Part shown: positions 10,655-19,310 of the stretch, one piece after another | Numbering within the stretch: the stretch's first letter is position 1 | Layout of the letters: every line of letters begins with the position of its first letter | Assembly: GCF_000400505.1 (NCBI RefSeq) | Contig: NZ_CM001857.1 | Coordinates: 531,032 to 595,031 of the forward strand | Direction: 5' to 3' | Origin: Musicola paradisiaca NCPPB 2511 | GTDB taxonomy: Bacteria; Pseudomonadota; Gammaproteobacteria; Enterobacterales; Enterobacteriaceae | DNA length: 64,000 bases | Notes under the pieces: generated by a model | What the model saw: the letters and a program-made list of their open reading frames with translations, nothing else | Databases searched by the model: none | What the model was told of the DNA's origin: nothing | Position numbers and translations under genes: made by a program

Positions 10655-10873
10655 ATGCCGGTGGTGATTTTTCGTGAGCGCAATGCGCAACTGTACTGCT
10701 ATATCGCCAAGCTGGATCTGGAAGCGAAAGTAACCGATGTGGAGTTCGACCAGCCGGAGCGCTGGGGCGGCCGGGTCGCGCTGGAAGGGGGGAAGTGTTA
10801 CTACATCAATCCCCAGGAGGCGAAGCCCGTGTTCCCGGTCAGCCTGCGGGCGACGCGCTCTGAGCTCGGATAA
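10655..10873 (+). CDS. nifT: nitrogen fixation protein NifT/FixU
   Basis: A small protein of 72 residues (MPVVIFRERNAQLYCYIAKL...) of the NifT/FixU family, co-transcribed with nifHDK. Its exact role is unknown and it is dispensable for fixation in Klebsiella. The ATG at 10655 has AAGGAG 7 bases upstream; longer in-frame extensions lack such a site. Confidence 0.93.
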   Translation: MPVVIFRERNAQLYCYIAKLDLEAKVTDVEFDQPERWGGRVALEGGKCYYINPQEAKPVFPVSLRATRSELG

Positions 10874-10886
10874 AGGAGAAATGAAC

Positions 10887-11549
10887 ATGTCTGACGATGA
10901 TGTCCTGTTCTGGCGACTGTTCGCGTTGATTCAATGTTTGCCGGAATTGTCGCCGCCGCAACTGCTGAACTGGCTGAGCCAGGATAACGGCGAAACACTG
11001 GATCTGGCGCGGCTGGCGTCGTTTACACAACCGGTGTTGGCGGCGCGTTTCCCGGTCGCGCCGGAGAATATGACCCGCAGCCGCTGGCAGCAGGTGCTGG
11101 CGTATCTGCGCGGCAACCTGCCGGAACACCTGACGGTGGCGACGCCGCCGGGTCGGCAGCCGCAATTGCTGGCGGCATTCTCATCGCAGGACGGCATCAC
11201 CATCAATGGCCACTTCGGCCAGTGCCGCCTGTTTTTTATTTATGGGTTTGACGAGGTGGGTTCCTGGCTGTGCGATTTGCGTCGTTATCCGGCCGAGCCC
11301 GGCGATCAGGAGGGCAATGAGGTGCGGGCGGCGCTGTTGAACGGCTGCCATCTGCTGTTTTGCGAAGCGATCGGCGGGCCGGCGGCGGCGCGTATCATCC
11401 GCCACAATATCCATCCGATGAAAGTGGCGCCGGGCACCACCATCCAGTCGCAGCGCGACGCCCTGCAGGCGATGCTGGCGGATCGCCTGCCGCCGTGGCT
11501 GGCGAAACGGCTGGAAAAAGGCAATCCGCTGGAAGACCGGGTGTTTTAA
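10887..11549 (+). CDS. nifY: nitrogenase cofactor carrier NifY
   Basis: Binds apo-MoFe protein and FeMo-co during cofactor insertion. The 220 residues have an N-terminal helical domain, then a NifX/NifB-type cofactor-binding domain (SSQDGITINGHFGQCRLFFIY, from about residue 98). The ATG at 10887 is preferred over the ATG at 10881 because AAAGGAG lies 8 bases before it. Last gene of the HDKTY operon, followed closely by a hairpin. Confidence 0.95.
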   Translation: MSDDDVLFWRLFALIQCLPELSPPQLLNWLSQDNGETLDLARLASFTQPVLAARFPVAPENMTRSRWQQVLAYLRGNLPEHLTVATPPGRQPQLLAAFSSQDGITINGHFGQCRLFFIYGFDEVGSWLCDLRRYPAEPGDQEGNEVRAALLNGCHLLFCEAIGGPAAARIIRHNIHPMKVAPGTTIQSQRDALQAMLADRLPPWLAKRLEKGNPLEDRVF

Positions 11550-11557
11550 GGGGGTTA

Positions 11558-11581
11558 TCATCCCGCCGGTCGGCGGGATGA
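11558..11581. terminator. hairpin between convergent nifY and mcp
   Basis: A perfect 10-bp stem (TCATCCCGCC / GGCGGGATGA) with a 4-base loop (GGTC) lies 8 bases after the nifY stop and 6 bases after the stop of the convergent chemotaxis gene. It has no T-run on either side but is well placed to end both messages. Confidence 0.55.
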
Positions 11582-11587
11582 CCGTGA

Positions 11588-13180
11588 TCAACGCGGCGCG
11601 GCGATAGCCAGCGAGTTATTGTCGTTGAGGTTGAAGAACGTCATGGTGTCGTCCAGATTTTTCGCCTGCTCGTGCAACGAAGCGCTGGCCGATGCGGATT
11701 CTTCCACCAACGCGGCGTTTTGTTGAGAGGCTTGTTCCAGCAGGGTGATGGCGGTATGCACCTGCTCGATCCCTTTGGCTTGTTCGCTGGTGGCCATCGA
11801 GATATCCACCATGAATTCATTCACTTTTTTGATTTGATCCGTCAATTGCGCCATGTCCTGAATCGACAGGCTGGCGACTTTCTCTCCCTGTGCGATCTCC
11901 GACGCGGTTTTTTCAATCAATTCCTTGATTTCACGGGCAGACCCCGCGCTGCGCTGCGCCAGGTTACGCACTTCGGACGCCACCACGGCGAAACCTTTGC
12001 CCGCCTCGCCGGCGCGGGCGGCTTCCACCGCCGCGTTCAGCGCCAGAATATTGGTCTGGAAGGCGATGCTGTCCATGATACTGATGATGTCGTTGATCTT
12101 GTTGGAACTGTCGGCGATGTGGCGAATACGGTCGGTCAACTGGCCGAAGTTGCTGGCATTCTTTTCTGCCAACTCCGCCACCGAGGCCGTCAGCGTCATG
12201 GCCCGGCCGGTATTGGCGGTGTTTTCCTGTACCGAAACGGTGATCTGCTCCATGCTGGCGGCGGTTTGTTCTACCGATGCCGCCTGTGCTTCGGTGCGGG
12301 CGGCGAAATCCTTGTTGGCGGCGGAAATCTGTTCAGCGCCGGCCGCCACCGAGCTGGAGGAATCCCTGACATTCAGCACGATGTTGCGAAACGCCTGCTG
12401 CATGTCTTTCAGCGACGCCATCAGCCTGCCCATCTCGGTATTGTGCTGCGGCGGAATATCCAGCGTCAGCACGCCGTGTTCCATCATGCCGAAATAGGTT
12501 CTGACCTGCTGCATTGGGCTTATCACCACGGTGCGGATGAATTTCAGCGTGAACAGGCTTAACAGCACGACGATCATCAGTGCGGTGATGAGGATCTTCA
12601 CCGTGTAACGGTAGAAAGCCTCGGCATGGTTGATCTCTTCACTGCCGACATTTTTGGCGACGTTCACGAACTGGTTGAGCTTCAGGCGGAAGGTCGCCCC
12701 TTTTTCCAGTGCGTCCGGCACCAGCCGGTTGTAAAACTGATCGACGTTGCGTTCGCGCAGCGTGGCCTGCATCGGCGCGACGGCGTTGTTCATATAGTCA
12801 TTGAACGTGGCGTCAATCTCGTCACGGAGCGCCTGACCTTCGGGGGTGACTGCTTTGATGTGGCGCAGTTCGGCCATAGTGGCGTTGGCGGACGCGATGT
12901 AACCGTTCAGCCGTTCCAGGCCCGCCTGAACCGTGGCGTTGTCTTTTTTCTCGGTGATCGCCAGCGCCACATTGATACCCGCCAGCCGGGCGTTCAACAT
13001 TTCCGAATAGGCTGAATACAACGGAATGACTTGCCGGCCTTCGATGTCATTCACTTTGATGATGGAAATATTGCTTTGCGCAGATGAATACAGGCTAAAG
13101 GCGCAAATAGACAGTAATAGCACTACGAATACGCTAATGACGCTATAAAGCCCGTTTTTTATTTTAATTTTCTCTAACAT
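11588..13180 (-). CDS. methyl-accepting chemotaxis protein
   Basis: An inner-membrane chemoreceptor of 530 residues. In order: transmembrane helix 1 (about 11-31), a periplasmic four-helix-bundle ligand domain (32-190), transmembrane helix 2 (193-213), a HAMP linker, and a cytoplasmic signalling domain with the conserved hairpin tip ([20 protein letters not shown]). The C-terminus (SLAIAAPR) lacks the NWETF-type pentapeptide that tethers CheR, so it is a low-abundance-type receptor. The start at 13180 follows AAGGAGA; an in-frame extension to 13267 is rejected. Its ligand is unknown. It sits in reverse orientation between nifHDKTY and nifENX. Confidence 0.93.
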   Translation of the reverse strand: MLEKIKIKNGLYSVISVFVVLLLSICAFSLYSSAQSNISIIKVNDIEGRQVIPLYSAYSEMLNARLAGINVALAITEKKDNATVQAGLERLNGYIASANATMAELRHIKAVTPEGQALRDEIDATFNDYMNNAVAPMQATLRERNVDQFYNRLVPDALEKGATFRLKLNQFVNVAKNVGSEEINHAEAFYRYTVKILITALMIVVLLSLFTLKFIRTVVISPMQQVRTYFGMMEHGVLTLDIPPQHNTEMGRLMASLKDMQQAFRNIVLNVRDSSSSVAAGAEQISAANKDFAARTEAQAASVEQTAASMEQITVSVQENTANTGRAMTLTASVAELAEKNASNFGQLTDRIRHIADSSNKINDIISIMDSIAFQTNILALNAAVEAARAGEAGKGFAVVASEVRNLAQRSAGSAREIKELIEKTASEIAQGEKVASLSIQDMAQLTDQIKKVNEFMVDISMATSEQAKGIEQVHTAITLLEQASQQNAALVEESASASASLHEQAKNLDDTMTFFNLNDNNSLAIAAPR

Positions 13181-13454
13181 CCTTATTCTCCTTTGGATGG
13201 TTGCATTGTCCCTGCCTGCCGTTATGGTTCCTTCCATCCGATGAGTGCGGTGGATCTTGTTCGGCAAAGCAAAAAATCACTTAAACGATGAATTTCAGTC
13301 AGACGTGGCATTTTACGCCCGATTGGGGCACAGCCTAATGTTTTTGCCGACGGTGATTGTTGATATAGGTTAACAATAACGCAGAGCCAACCGGCTAAAT
13401 CGTGCTCACTCTGTGACGAATGCTGCGCGACGTGTCCCCTGTCATTGTCGGGTT

Positions 13455-13470
13455 TGTCGTAAAGCTGACA
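13455..13470 (+). promoter_or_regulatory. NifA upstream activator site for nifE
   Basis: A perfect TGT-N10-ACA (TGT CGTAAAGCTG ACA). It is centred only about 67 bases before the predicted nifE transcription start, closer than the 110-150 bases seen at the other nif promoters here. Confidence 0.72.
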
Positions 13471-13486
13471 TGTCTATTCCCTTAAA

Positions 13487-13499
13487 AATCAATCAATAA
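13487..13499 (+). promoter_or_regulatory. IHF-like site before nifE
   Basis: AATCAATCAATAA matches WATCARNNNNTTR with one mismatch (TAA for TTR). It lies between the NifA site and the -24 element. Confidence 0.4.
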
Positions 13500-13503
13500 C
13501 TGG

Positions 13504-13518
13504 TGGCCCGCGATTTGC
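13504..13518 (+). promoter_or_regulatory. sigma-54 promoter of nifENX
   Basis: TGGCCCGCGATTTGC has GG and GC 10 bases apart and TTGCA at -12. Transcription would start near 13529, 28 bases before the nifE ATG. The remaining 13181-13503 upstream of the chemotaxis gene shows an inverted repeat ATTGTT-N10-AACAAT at 13356-13377 and no gene. Confidence 0.85.
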
Positions 13519-13556
13519 ATTTCTCTGTTCAGGTCAACTGACTGGACGGGGATGAC

Positions 13557-14930
13557 ATGAAGGGGAATGAGATTCTGGCGCTGCTCGACGAGCCTGCCTG
13601 CGAGCATAACCATAAACAGAAATCAGGATGCAGCGCGCCCAAACCCGGCGCCACCGCCGGCGGCTGCGCCTTTGACGGCGCGCAGATCACACTGTTGCCG
13701 TTAGCGGACGTGGCGCATCTGGTGCACGGGCCGATTGGTTGCACGGGCAGCTCCTGGGATAACCGTGGTAGCCAGAGTTCGGGGCCGACAATCAATCGGT
13801 TGGGGTTCACCACCGATCTGAACGAACAGGATGTGATCATGGGGCGCGGCGAACGACGGCTGTTCCATGCGGTGCGGCATATCGTCAGCCGTTACCATCC
13901 GGCGGCGGTGTTTATCTACAACACCTGCGTGCCGGCGATGGAAGGCGATGATATCGATGCTGTCTGCCGCGCGGCGTCGGTTGCGGCCGGCGTGCCGGTG
14001 ATCGCGGTGGACGCGGCGGGGTTTTACGGCAGTAAGAACCTCGGCAACCGGCTGGCGGGCGAGGTGATGGTCAAGCAGGTGATCGGTAGCCGCGAGCCGG
14101 CGCCCTGGCCGGACGATACGCCGTTCGCGCCGACGCATCGCCACGATATTGGTCTGATTGGGGAGTTCAACATCGCGGGCGAGTTCTGGCACGTTCAGCC
14201 GTTGCTGGACGAGCTGGGGATCCGGGTGTTGGGCAGCCTGTCCGGCGACGGCCGCTTTGCTGAAATCCAGACCATGCACCGGGCGCAGGCCAATATGCTG
14301 GTGTGCTCCCGGGCGCTGATCAACGTCGCCCGCGCGCTGGAACAGCGTTACGGCACGCCCTGGTTTGAGGGCAGCTTCTATGGCGTGCGCGCCATGTCGG
14401 AGGCGTTGCGCCAACTGGCGGCGCTGCTCGACGACGATGACTTGATGCAACGCACCGAACAGGTGATCGCCCGCGAGGAAGCTGCCGCCGAACGGGCGCT
14501 GGCGCCGTATCGCGAACGGCTGCGCGGCCGCAAGGCGCTGTTGTATACCGGCGGCGTGAAGTCCTGGTCGGTGGTTTCCGCTCTACAGGATTTGGGCATG
14601 ACGGTGGTGGCGACCGGCACCCGTAAATCCACCGAAGAAGATAAACAGCGCATCCGCGAACTGATGGGGGACGACGCCATCATGCTGGATGAGGGCAACG
14701 CCCGCACGTTGCTGGACGTGGCCTACCGCTACGGCGCGGACATGATGATCGCCGGCGGTCGCAACATGTACACCGCCTACAAGGCGCGGCTGCCGTTTCT
14801 GGATATTAATCAGGAGCGGGAACACGCCTTCGCCGGTTATCGCGGCATAGTCACCCTGGCGCAGCAGATCTGCTTAACGTTGGAAAGCCCGATTTGGGCG
14901 CAAACCCATCAACGCGCTCCGTGGCAGTAA
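13557..14930 (+). CDS. nifE: FeMo-co scaffold protein NifE
   Basis: With NifN it forms the alpha2beta2 scaffold on which NifB-co becomes FeMo-co. The 457 residues are homologous to NifD and keep P-cluster-like Cys residues ([24 protein letters not shown]) and the cofactor Cys in NMLVCSRA. The His ligand region of NifD is replaced by the NifE-type [16 protein letters not shown]. The N-terminus [17 protein letters not shown] is the standard enterobacterial one. Confidence 0.98.
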   Translation: MKGNEILALLDEPACEHNHKQKSGCSAPKPGATAGGCAFDGAQITLLPLADVAHLVHGPIGCTGSSWDNRGSQSSGPTINRLGFTTDLNEQDVIMGRGERRLFHAVRHIVSRYHPAAVFIYNTCVPAMEGDDIDAVCRAASVAAGVPVIAVDAAGFYGSKNLGNRLAGEVMVKQVIGSREPAPWPDDTPFAPTHRHDIGLIGEFNIAGEFWHVQPLLDELGIRVLGSLSGDGRFAEIQTMHRAQANMLVCSRALINVARALEQRYGTPWFEGSFYGVRAMSEALRQLAALLDDDDLMQRTEQVIAREEAAAERALAPYRERLRGRKALLYTGGVKSWSVVSALQDLGMTVVATGTRKSTEEDKQRIRELMGDDAIMLDEGNARTLLDVAYRYGADMMIAGGRNMYTAYKARLPFLDINQEREHAFAGYRGIVTLAQQICLTLESPIWAQTHQRAPWQ

Positions 14931-14946
14931 GGTAAGGAGAGAGGCT

Positions 14947-16332
14947 ATGGCTCAGGTTATTCGCAGTAAAAAACCGCTGGCGACCAGCCCCATCAAGAGC
15001 GGCCAGCCGCTGGGGGCGATTCTGGCCAGCCAGGGGATTGAACAGAGCATTCCGCTGGTGCACGGCGCGCAGGGGTGCAGCGCGTTTGCCAAGGTGTTTT
15101 TCATTCAGCATTTCCATGATCCGATCCCGCTGCAATCCACCGCGATGGATCCGACCACCACGGTGATGGGATCAGACGACAATATTTTCACCGCGCTCGC
15201 CACGCTGTGCCAGCGCAATGCGCCGAAAGCCATTGTGTTGATGAGCACCGGCTTGTCGGAAGCACAGGGCAGCGACTTATCGCGGGCGGTGAAACAATTT
15301 CGTGAGGATTATCCGCGCTTCCGAACGGTGGCGATCTTGACGGTGAACACGCCGGATTTTTATGGATCGCTGGAAAACGGTTTCAGCGCGGTGGTGGAAA
15401 GCGTGATCCAGCAGTGGGTGCCGGAGAAGCCGCCGGCCGGGATGCGTAACCGACGGGTTAACCTGCTGCTCAGCCATTTGCTGAACCCCGGTGATGTGGA
15501 GCTGATCCGCAGCTATGTAGAAGCCTTCGGGCTACAACCGGTGATCCTGCCGGATCTGTCGCAGTCGCTGGACGGCCATCTGGCCAGCGGCGATTTTCAT
15601 CCCGTCACTCAAGGCGGCAGCGCGTTGCGCAGTATCGAGCAGATGGGGCAAAGCCTTAGCACCATTTGCATCGGCGCTTCTTTCAGCCGCGCCGCCAGCC
15701 TGATGGCGATGCGCAGCCGTGGGCTGGCGCTCAACCTGCCGCATCTGATGACGCTGGAGATGGTCGACCGCCTGATCCATCATTTGCAGCAACTGGCCGG
15801 GCGCGATGTGCCCGCGTGGATCGAGCGCCAGCGCGGCCAATTGCAGGACGCGATGATCGACTGCCACATGTGGGTGCAGGGCGCGCGGTTGGCGCTGGCG
15901 GCAGAGGGCGATCTGCTGGTTGCCTGGTGTGATTTCGCGCTTAGCCAGGGCTTGCTGCCTGGCCCGGTGGTGGCGCCGGTGAGCCAGCCGGGGTTGTTGA
16001 CCCTGCCGGTGGATGAGGTCTTGATCGGCGATCTGGAGGATATGCAGGATCGGTTGTGCGTGACGCCCGCCGATCTGCTGGTGTCCAATTCCCACGCGGC
16101 GGATCTGGCCGAGCAGTTCGGCATACCGTTGATTCGCGCCGGATTTCCCATCTTCGATCGGCTGGGCGAGTTCCGACGCCCGCGTCAAGGGTATGCCGGC
16201 ATACGGGATACCTTGTTTGAACTGGCGAACCTGATGCAAGAGCGCCATCACCACATGGCGGCGTACCATTCGCCGCTGCGCCAGCGTTTTGCGCCGCAGT
16301 CCGCGCCGGAGGTGAACGATGCCGCATGTTAA
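14947..16332 (+). CDS. nifN: FeMo-co scaffold protein NifN
   Basis: The NifK-like partner of NifE, with 461 residues. The conserved N-terminal segment (KSGQPLGAILASQGIEQSIP) includes no NifK-type Cys, but GAQGCSAF is present. It starts 16 bases after nifE with TAAGGAGAG as ribosome-binding site. Its 3' end overlaps nifX by 14 bases, which indicates translational coupling. Confidence 0.97.
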   Translation: MAQVIRSKKPLATSPIKSGQPLGAILASQGIEQSIPLVHGAQGCSAFAKVFFIQHFHDPIPLQSTAMDPTTTVMGSDDNIFTALATLCQRNAPKAIVLMSTGLSEAQGSDLSRAVKQFREDYPRFRTVAILTVNTPDFYGSLENGFSAVVESVIQQWVPEKPPAGMRNRRVNLLLSHLLNPGDVELIRSYVEAFGLQPVILPDLSQSLDGHLASGDFHPVTQGGSALRSIEQMGQSLSTICIGASFSRAASLMAMRSRGLALNLPHLMTLEMVDRLIHHLQQLAGRDVPAWIERQRGQLQDAMIDCHMWVQGARLALAAEGDLLVAWCDFALSQGLLPGPVVAPVSQPGLLTLPVDEVLIGDLEDMQDRLCVTPADLLVSNSHAADLAEQFGIPLIRAGFPIFDRLGEFRRPRQGYAGIRDTLFELANLMQERHHHMAAYHSPLRQRFAPQSAPEVNDAAC

Positions 16333-16786
16333 TCGCCATCTCAGCACCATCAGTTCGGCGGTATGGTCGATGAAGGTCGCGTTCGCCAGCTCGGACTATC
16401 ACCATGTCGACCAGCATTTCGGCGCCACGCCGCGGCTGGTGATCTACGGCGTCAAACAACATGAAGTCACACTGCTGCATGTGGTGGATTTCAACGTGCA
16501 GTACGGCCATCAGGAGGACAAACTCGCCTGTCGCATCGACGCGCTGGAGGATTGCGTCACCCTTTACTGCGTGGCGATTGGCGACACGGTCTTTCGTCAG
16601 CTATTGCAGGTGGGGGTGCGGGCGGTGCGGGTACCGGTAGATACGCCGATCGCCCTGTTGTTGCAGCAGATCCAGCAATTCTGGGCCGACACTGAGCAAC
16701 GGGTCGTGCGTCGCCAGCGCGACCCGGATCGCTTCGCTCGCTTGATCGCTGAACGGGAGTGGAGCGAGGGGGATGACCGGTTGTAA
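16319..16786 (+). CDS. nifX: FeMo-co/NifB-co carrier NifX
   Basis: A small carrier that binds NifB-co and the VK cluster and passes them to NifEN. The 155 residues have the conserved core MKVAFASSDYHHVDQHFGAT (from residue 18) shared with NifY and the NifB C-terminus. The start at 16319 lies inside nifN and matches the Klebsiella protein, which also carries the short N-terminal lead. Last gene of the ENX operon. Confidence 0.96.
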   Translation: MPHVNRHLSTISSAVWSMKVAFASSDYHHVDQHFGATPRLVIYGVKQHEVTLLHVVDFNVQYGHQEDKLACRIDALEDCVTLYCVAIGDTVFRQLLQVGVRAVRVPVDTPIALLLQQIQQFWADTEQRVVRRQRDPDRFARLIAEREWSEGDDRL

Positions 16787-16807
16787 AGATGACGAGTATT
16801 GCGGGGC

Positions 16808-16828
16808 GGCCGGGGCTGCCGGCCTTTT
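16808..16828 (+). terminator. terminator after nifX
   Basis: A stem GGCCGG / CCGGCC with a 5-base loop is followed directly by TTTT and lies 22 bases after the nifX stop. It fits a short Rho-independent terminator for nifENX. Confidence 0.6.
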
Positions 16829-17162
16829 ACGGTGTCCGTCCTATCCGACCCGATTGTTATGCCTTATGAGGGTATCTCTCTCAAAAACACCGTGAAATTC
16901 TGCACAAGCCTTGCGCCGTTGGCGCGATACACTATCCTTTTAAACCATGCATCCCTCTATTTTTTATTCGCGTATTGGGGCCTTTTACTTTTGCGGCCAA
17001 TGCGCGGGTGGGACGAAGCGTGGATCTGTACCCAGCAGTCTTCGTATTGCACAACGGTGATGGCCAGGACGGGGTTTTCCTTGTCAGTGACCTCAAGAAA
17101 GTGAGCAGGCTAGCGCGCCGAAGCACCTTTCTTTACTAATTGCATTTCAAGGCATTGTGTTT
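16829..17162. other. intergenic region after nifX
   Basis: About 330 bases in which base composition drops from the GC-rich nif genes to AT-rich. Two overlapping short frames (from an ATG at 16947 and a GTG at 17020, each under 40 codons) have codon-like character, for example YPAVFVLHNGDGQDGVFLVS, but no ribosome-binding site. They may be remains of a broken gene. Nothing else is recognised. Confidence 0.3.
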
Positions 17163-17840
17163 ATGAAAGATGAGATTCTGCACTCCATTGAATGGAATAT
17201 GACGAAGATTAACGGTTTCCTGGAAAAGATTGTGACGGCGCCGCCGCCGGTTGAGCTGAAGCGATTAAAGTTCTATCACGGCGTCTATCTTGAATCGTTA
17301 TTTTCCTTAATCGATTACATGGATGAAATGGACGAGAGTATTAGCCGGGAAATAAAATACATCATGCGTAATTTGGGTGATGACAGTTTGTATTATTTTC
17401 GGGAGCTGCATTACGCCATTACCCATCGGGGGTTTGATATCAGCACCCACAGCAATATCGTCGAGAATAATGTCAGGCTCATGACGCCTGAATGCGTGTT
17501 GAATCGCGATGGGCTGCCTTGCCCGTCACCGAAAGAAAATATCTTGCTGAAATCGCTTTTAATTTTTGACATGGCCACCCGGGTCGCTGTGCTGCTTAAA
17601 CTCAGCCAGCTGGGGTGCCGTTATGAAAAAGACCGTGAAGAAGATGAGTATTTTGAAAGTTTTCTGGCGAATATTAATAATGCGGCGATTCCCGGCTTTG
17701 TTAAAGGCTTTATCTTTGACCACCGGCGTGAGGTAAAAGAAAAAATTGACTCCAGAGAACTGGAAAGCTCATTAATTATAAGAGTCAAAGAATTGCTGTT
17801 TCCTGAATCGATGTTGAATATATTGAAAATATTATATTAA
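17163..17840 (+). CDS. uncharacterised helical protein
   Basis: 225 residues, not recognised. It looks soluble and almost wholly alpha-helical, with no signal peptide or membrane segment. A segment around residues 75-92 (YFRELHYAITHRGFDI) resembles the (R)N-x3-H motif of HEPN-type RNases (usual form ELRNAIxHRG), but the Arg and Asn positions are His and Tyr, so any such domain would be degenerate. The ATG at 17163 follows AAGG; a GTG two codons earlier is possible. It is much more AT-rich than the nif genes around it, which suggests separate acquisition. It lies in the same direction as the nif genes. Confidence 0.6.
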   Translation: MKDEILHSIEWNMTKINGFLEKIVTAPPPVELKRLKFYHGVYLESLFSLIDYMDEMDESISREIKYIMRNLGDDSLYYFRELHYAITHRGFDISTHSNIVENNVRLMTPECVLNRDGLPCPSPKENILLKSLLIFDMATRVAVLLKLSQLGCRYEKDREEDEYFESFLANINNAAIPGFVKGFIFDHRREVKEKIDSRELESSLIIRVKELLFPESMLNILKILY

Positions 17841-18161
17841 GTTGCCCGGTTTTTTATATTGATTCCGATTAATGATGACTGCTTTCATCAGGGAAAAAGA
17901 GGTTGGTTCCAGCAATGGGGGGAATTTGGCGGTGTATCGGTTTAGGCTGGTTCTGATATGTCTGTGGTTCGGGCATACTTAATTTGATAGATGGATTTGT
18001 GCTAGGAACGGGTGTTAATAATTCCTGATTACCTTAATAGTGAAGCACTCGGTAAATGCCCATTCTACCGAAATGAGATGTACGTAGCCCTGCCTCTCTT
18101 TAAGAGTATTTTTAATCGGCGTATCTTCATTTATATCTTGTAACAAGCGAAGGAAACGCCG
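17841..18161. other. AT-rich intergenic region
   Basis: About 320 AT-rich bases between the unknown helical gene and the phosphoribosyltransferase gene. It presumably holds the promoter of the three-gene islet. No gene, hairpin terminator or recognised regulatory site was seen. Confidence 0.4.
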
Positions 18162-18704
18162 ATGGAAGTGAATATTAAAGATATCACGGGTAACTGGGAT
18201 CGTGGTGTCGTACTGGATAAACACAGTAGGTACAGTGTGTTAACAGGGCAAAATCAGTGGGGTCACAACATCTATGACACTACGCGTACTGATGTTGGTG
18301 AAGCTGTTTATCAGCTTAAGTATAGATCTGACTGGAATCAGGTTCAGCCACTGGCTCAGTGCCTTTATGATGAAGCTTATCCACTGTTTCAAAAAGTCGG
18401 GTTCATTCTTCCCATGGCAGCCTCGAACGTTAGGGTACGACAGCCTGTCACAGAGGTTGCTCGGGCGTTGGCACAATTAGCCGGTGTCCCCTGCTTTGAC
18501 AATCTTCTGTTAAAGGCCCCCGGAGGTGTTTCACTCAAAAATCTGCATACCAAGCAGGAAAAAGTTGATGCTATTGGTGACAGTTTTTCTGTAAGCCCTG
18601 TTATCTCTAATGAAGGCCGATGGAACGTTTTAGTGATAGATGACCTTTTCCACACTGGCGCATCAATGGAGGCTGCTTGTGCAGTGCTACGCGGCTATAA
18701 ATAA
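18162..18704 (+). CDS. phosphoribosyltransferase-like protein, 3' frameshifted
   Basis: 180 residues as read. The PRPP-binding motif of type I phosphoribosyltransferases is clear (VLVIDDLFHTGASMEAACAV, near residues 157-176). The N-terminal part carries paired Tyr/Trp-rich segments as in ComF-like proteins, and the substrate is unknown. Translation stops at 18704 just after GYK. Removing one T (18702) would continue the frame as KVNNIYVAALTWRET and end at a TGA at 18750 that overlaps the ATG of the next gene as ATGA. That is the usual arrangement for coupled genes, so a one-base insertion that shortens the C-terminus by 15 residues is likely. AAGGAAA precedes the ATG. Confidence 0.75.
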   Translation: MEVNIKDITGNWDRGVVLDKHSRYSVLTGQNQWGHNIYDTTRTDVGEAVYQLKYRSDWNQVQPLAQCLYDEAYPLFQKVGFILPMAASNVRVRQPVTEVARALAQLAGVPCFDNLLLKAPGGVSLKNLHTKQEKVDAIGDSFSVSPVISNEGRWNVLVIDDLFHTGASMEAACAVLRGYK

Positions 18705-18746
18705 AGTTAATAACATCTACGTTGCAGCACTTACTTGGAGAGAAAC

Positions 18747-19310
18747 ATGACGACGATCTTCGTTGCTGGCTCAATAACCATCAAGGAGCTTGATCCGCTC
18801 ATCGTTGAACGGTTAAAGAAGATTGTGGATCAGAAATTTAATGTTGTTGTTGGCGATGCGAACGGAGTGGATTCATCTGTACAGCAGGAGCTGTTGCAGA
18901 TGGGATGTCGTACGACTACGGTATTCAGTAGCTCGCCTAAGCCCCGTAATAACCTGGGTTCCTGGCCTGTTAACTTTGTCAAAACTGATCATCCTCGCGG
19001 CACTCGTGCATTCTTCACTGCCAAGGATATTCAGATGGCGGACAAAGCCGATTGTGGCCTGATGGTTTGGGATGCAAAAAGTACAGGTACACTAAGTAAT
19101 GTTATAGAGCTGCTTGCCCGTAAAAAGTATTCAGTGGTTTTTATTAACAAGAAAAAAGAATTTGTGATTATTAAATCACCAGACGATATTGAGATCCTTA
19201 TCAAAAACATGTCTGCTGCTGCTTATTCAAAAGCAGAAGAAAAAATAAAAATAAGTGAAAAATTAGCATCTTTGAAAAATCATCAAATGAATATGTTTGC
19301 TGTGTCTTAA
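18747..19310 (+). CDS. SLOG/DprA-like Rossmann-fold protein
   Basis: 187 residues. The N-terminus MTTIFVAGSITIKELD, then FNVVVGDANGVDSSVQQEL and the later TGTLSNVIELLARKKYSVVF, fit the SLOG (SMF/DprA-LOG) nucleotide-binding fold, in which a GGxxG/GDAxGVD-type loop binds a nucleotide or nucleotide-derived ligand. The exact ligand is unknown. GGAGAG lies 5 bases before the ATG at 18747. Pairing with a phosphoribosyltransferase suggests that the two act together on a nucleotide. SLOG proteins are known in both metabolic and conflict (anti-phage) systems. AT-rich, like its neighbours. Confidence 0.7.
   Translation: MTTIFVAGSITIKELDPLIVERLKKIVDQKFNVVVGDANGVDSSVQQELLQMGCRTTTVFSSSPKPRNNLGSWPVNFVKTDHPRGTRAFFTAKDIQMADKADCGLMVWDAKSTGTLSNVIELLARKKYSVVFINKKKEFVIIKSPDDIEILIKNMSAAAYSKAEEKIKISEKLASLKNHQMNMFAVS

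Noticed and set aside
16799-17104. 101-codon plus-strand frame after nifX
   Set aside because: Begins inside the terminator hairpin and has no family resemblance; its 3' half runs against a more protein-like neighbouring frame.
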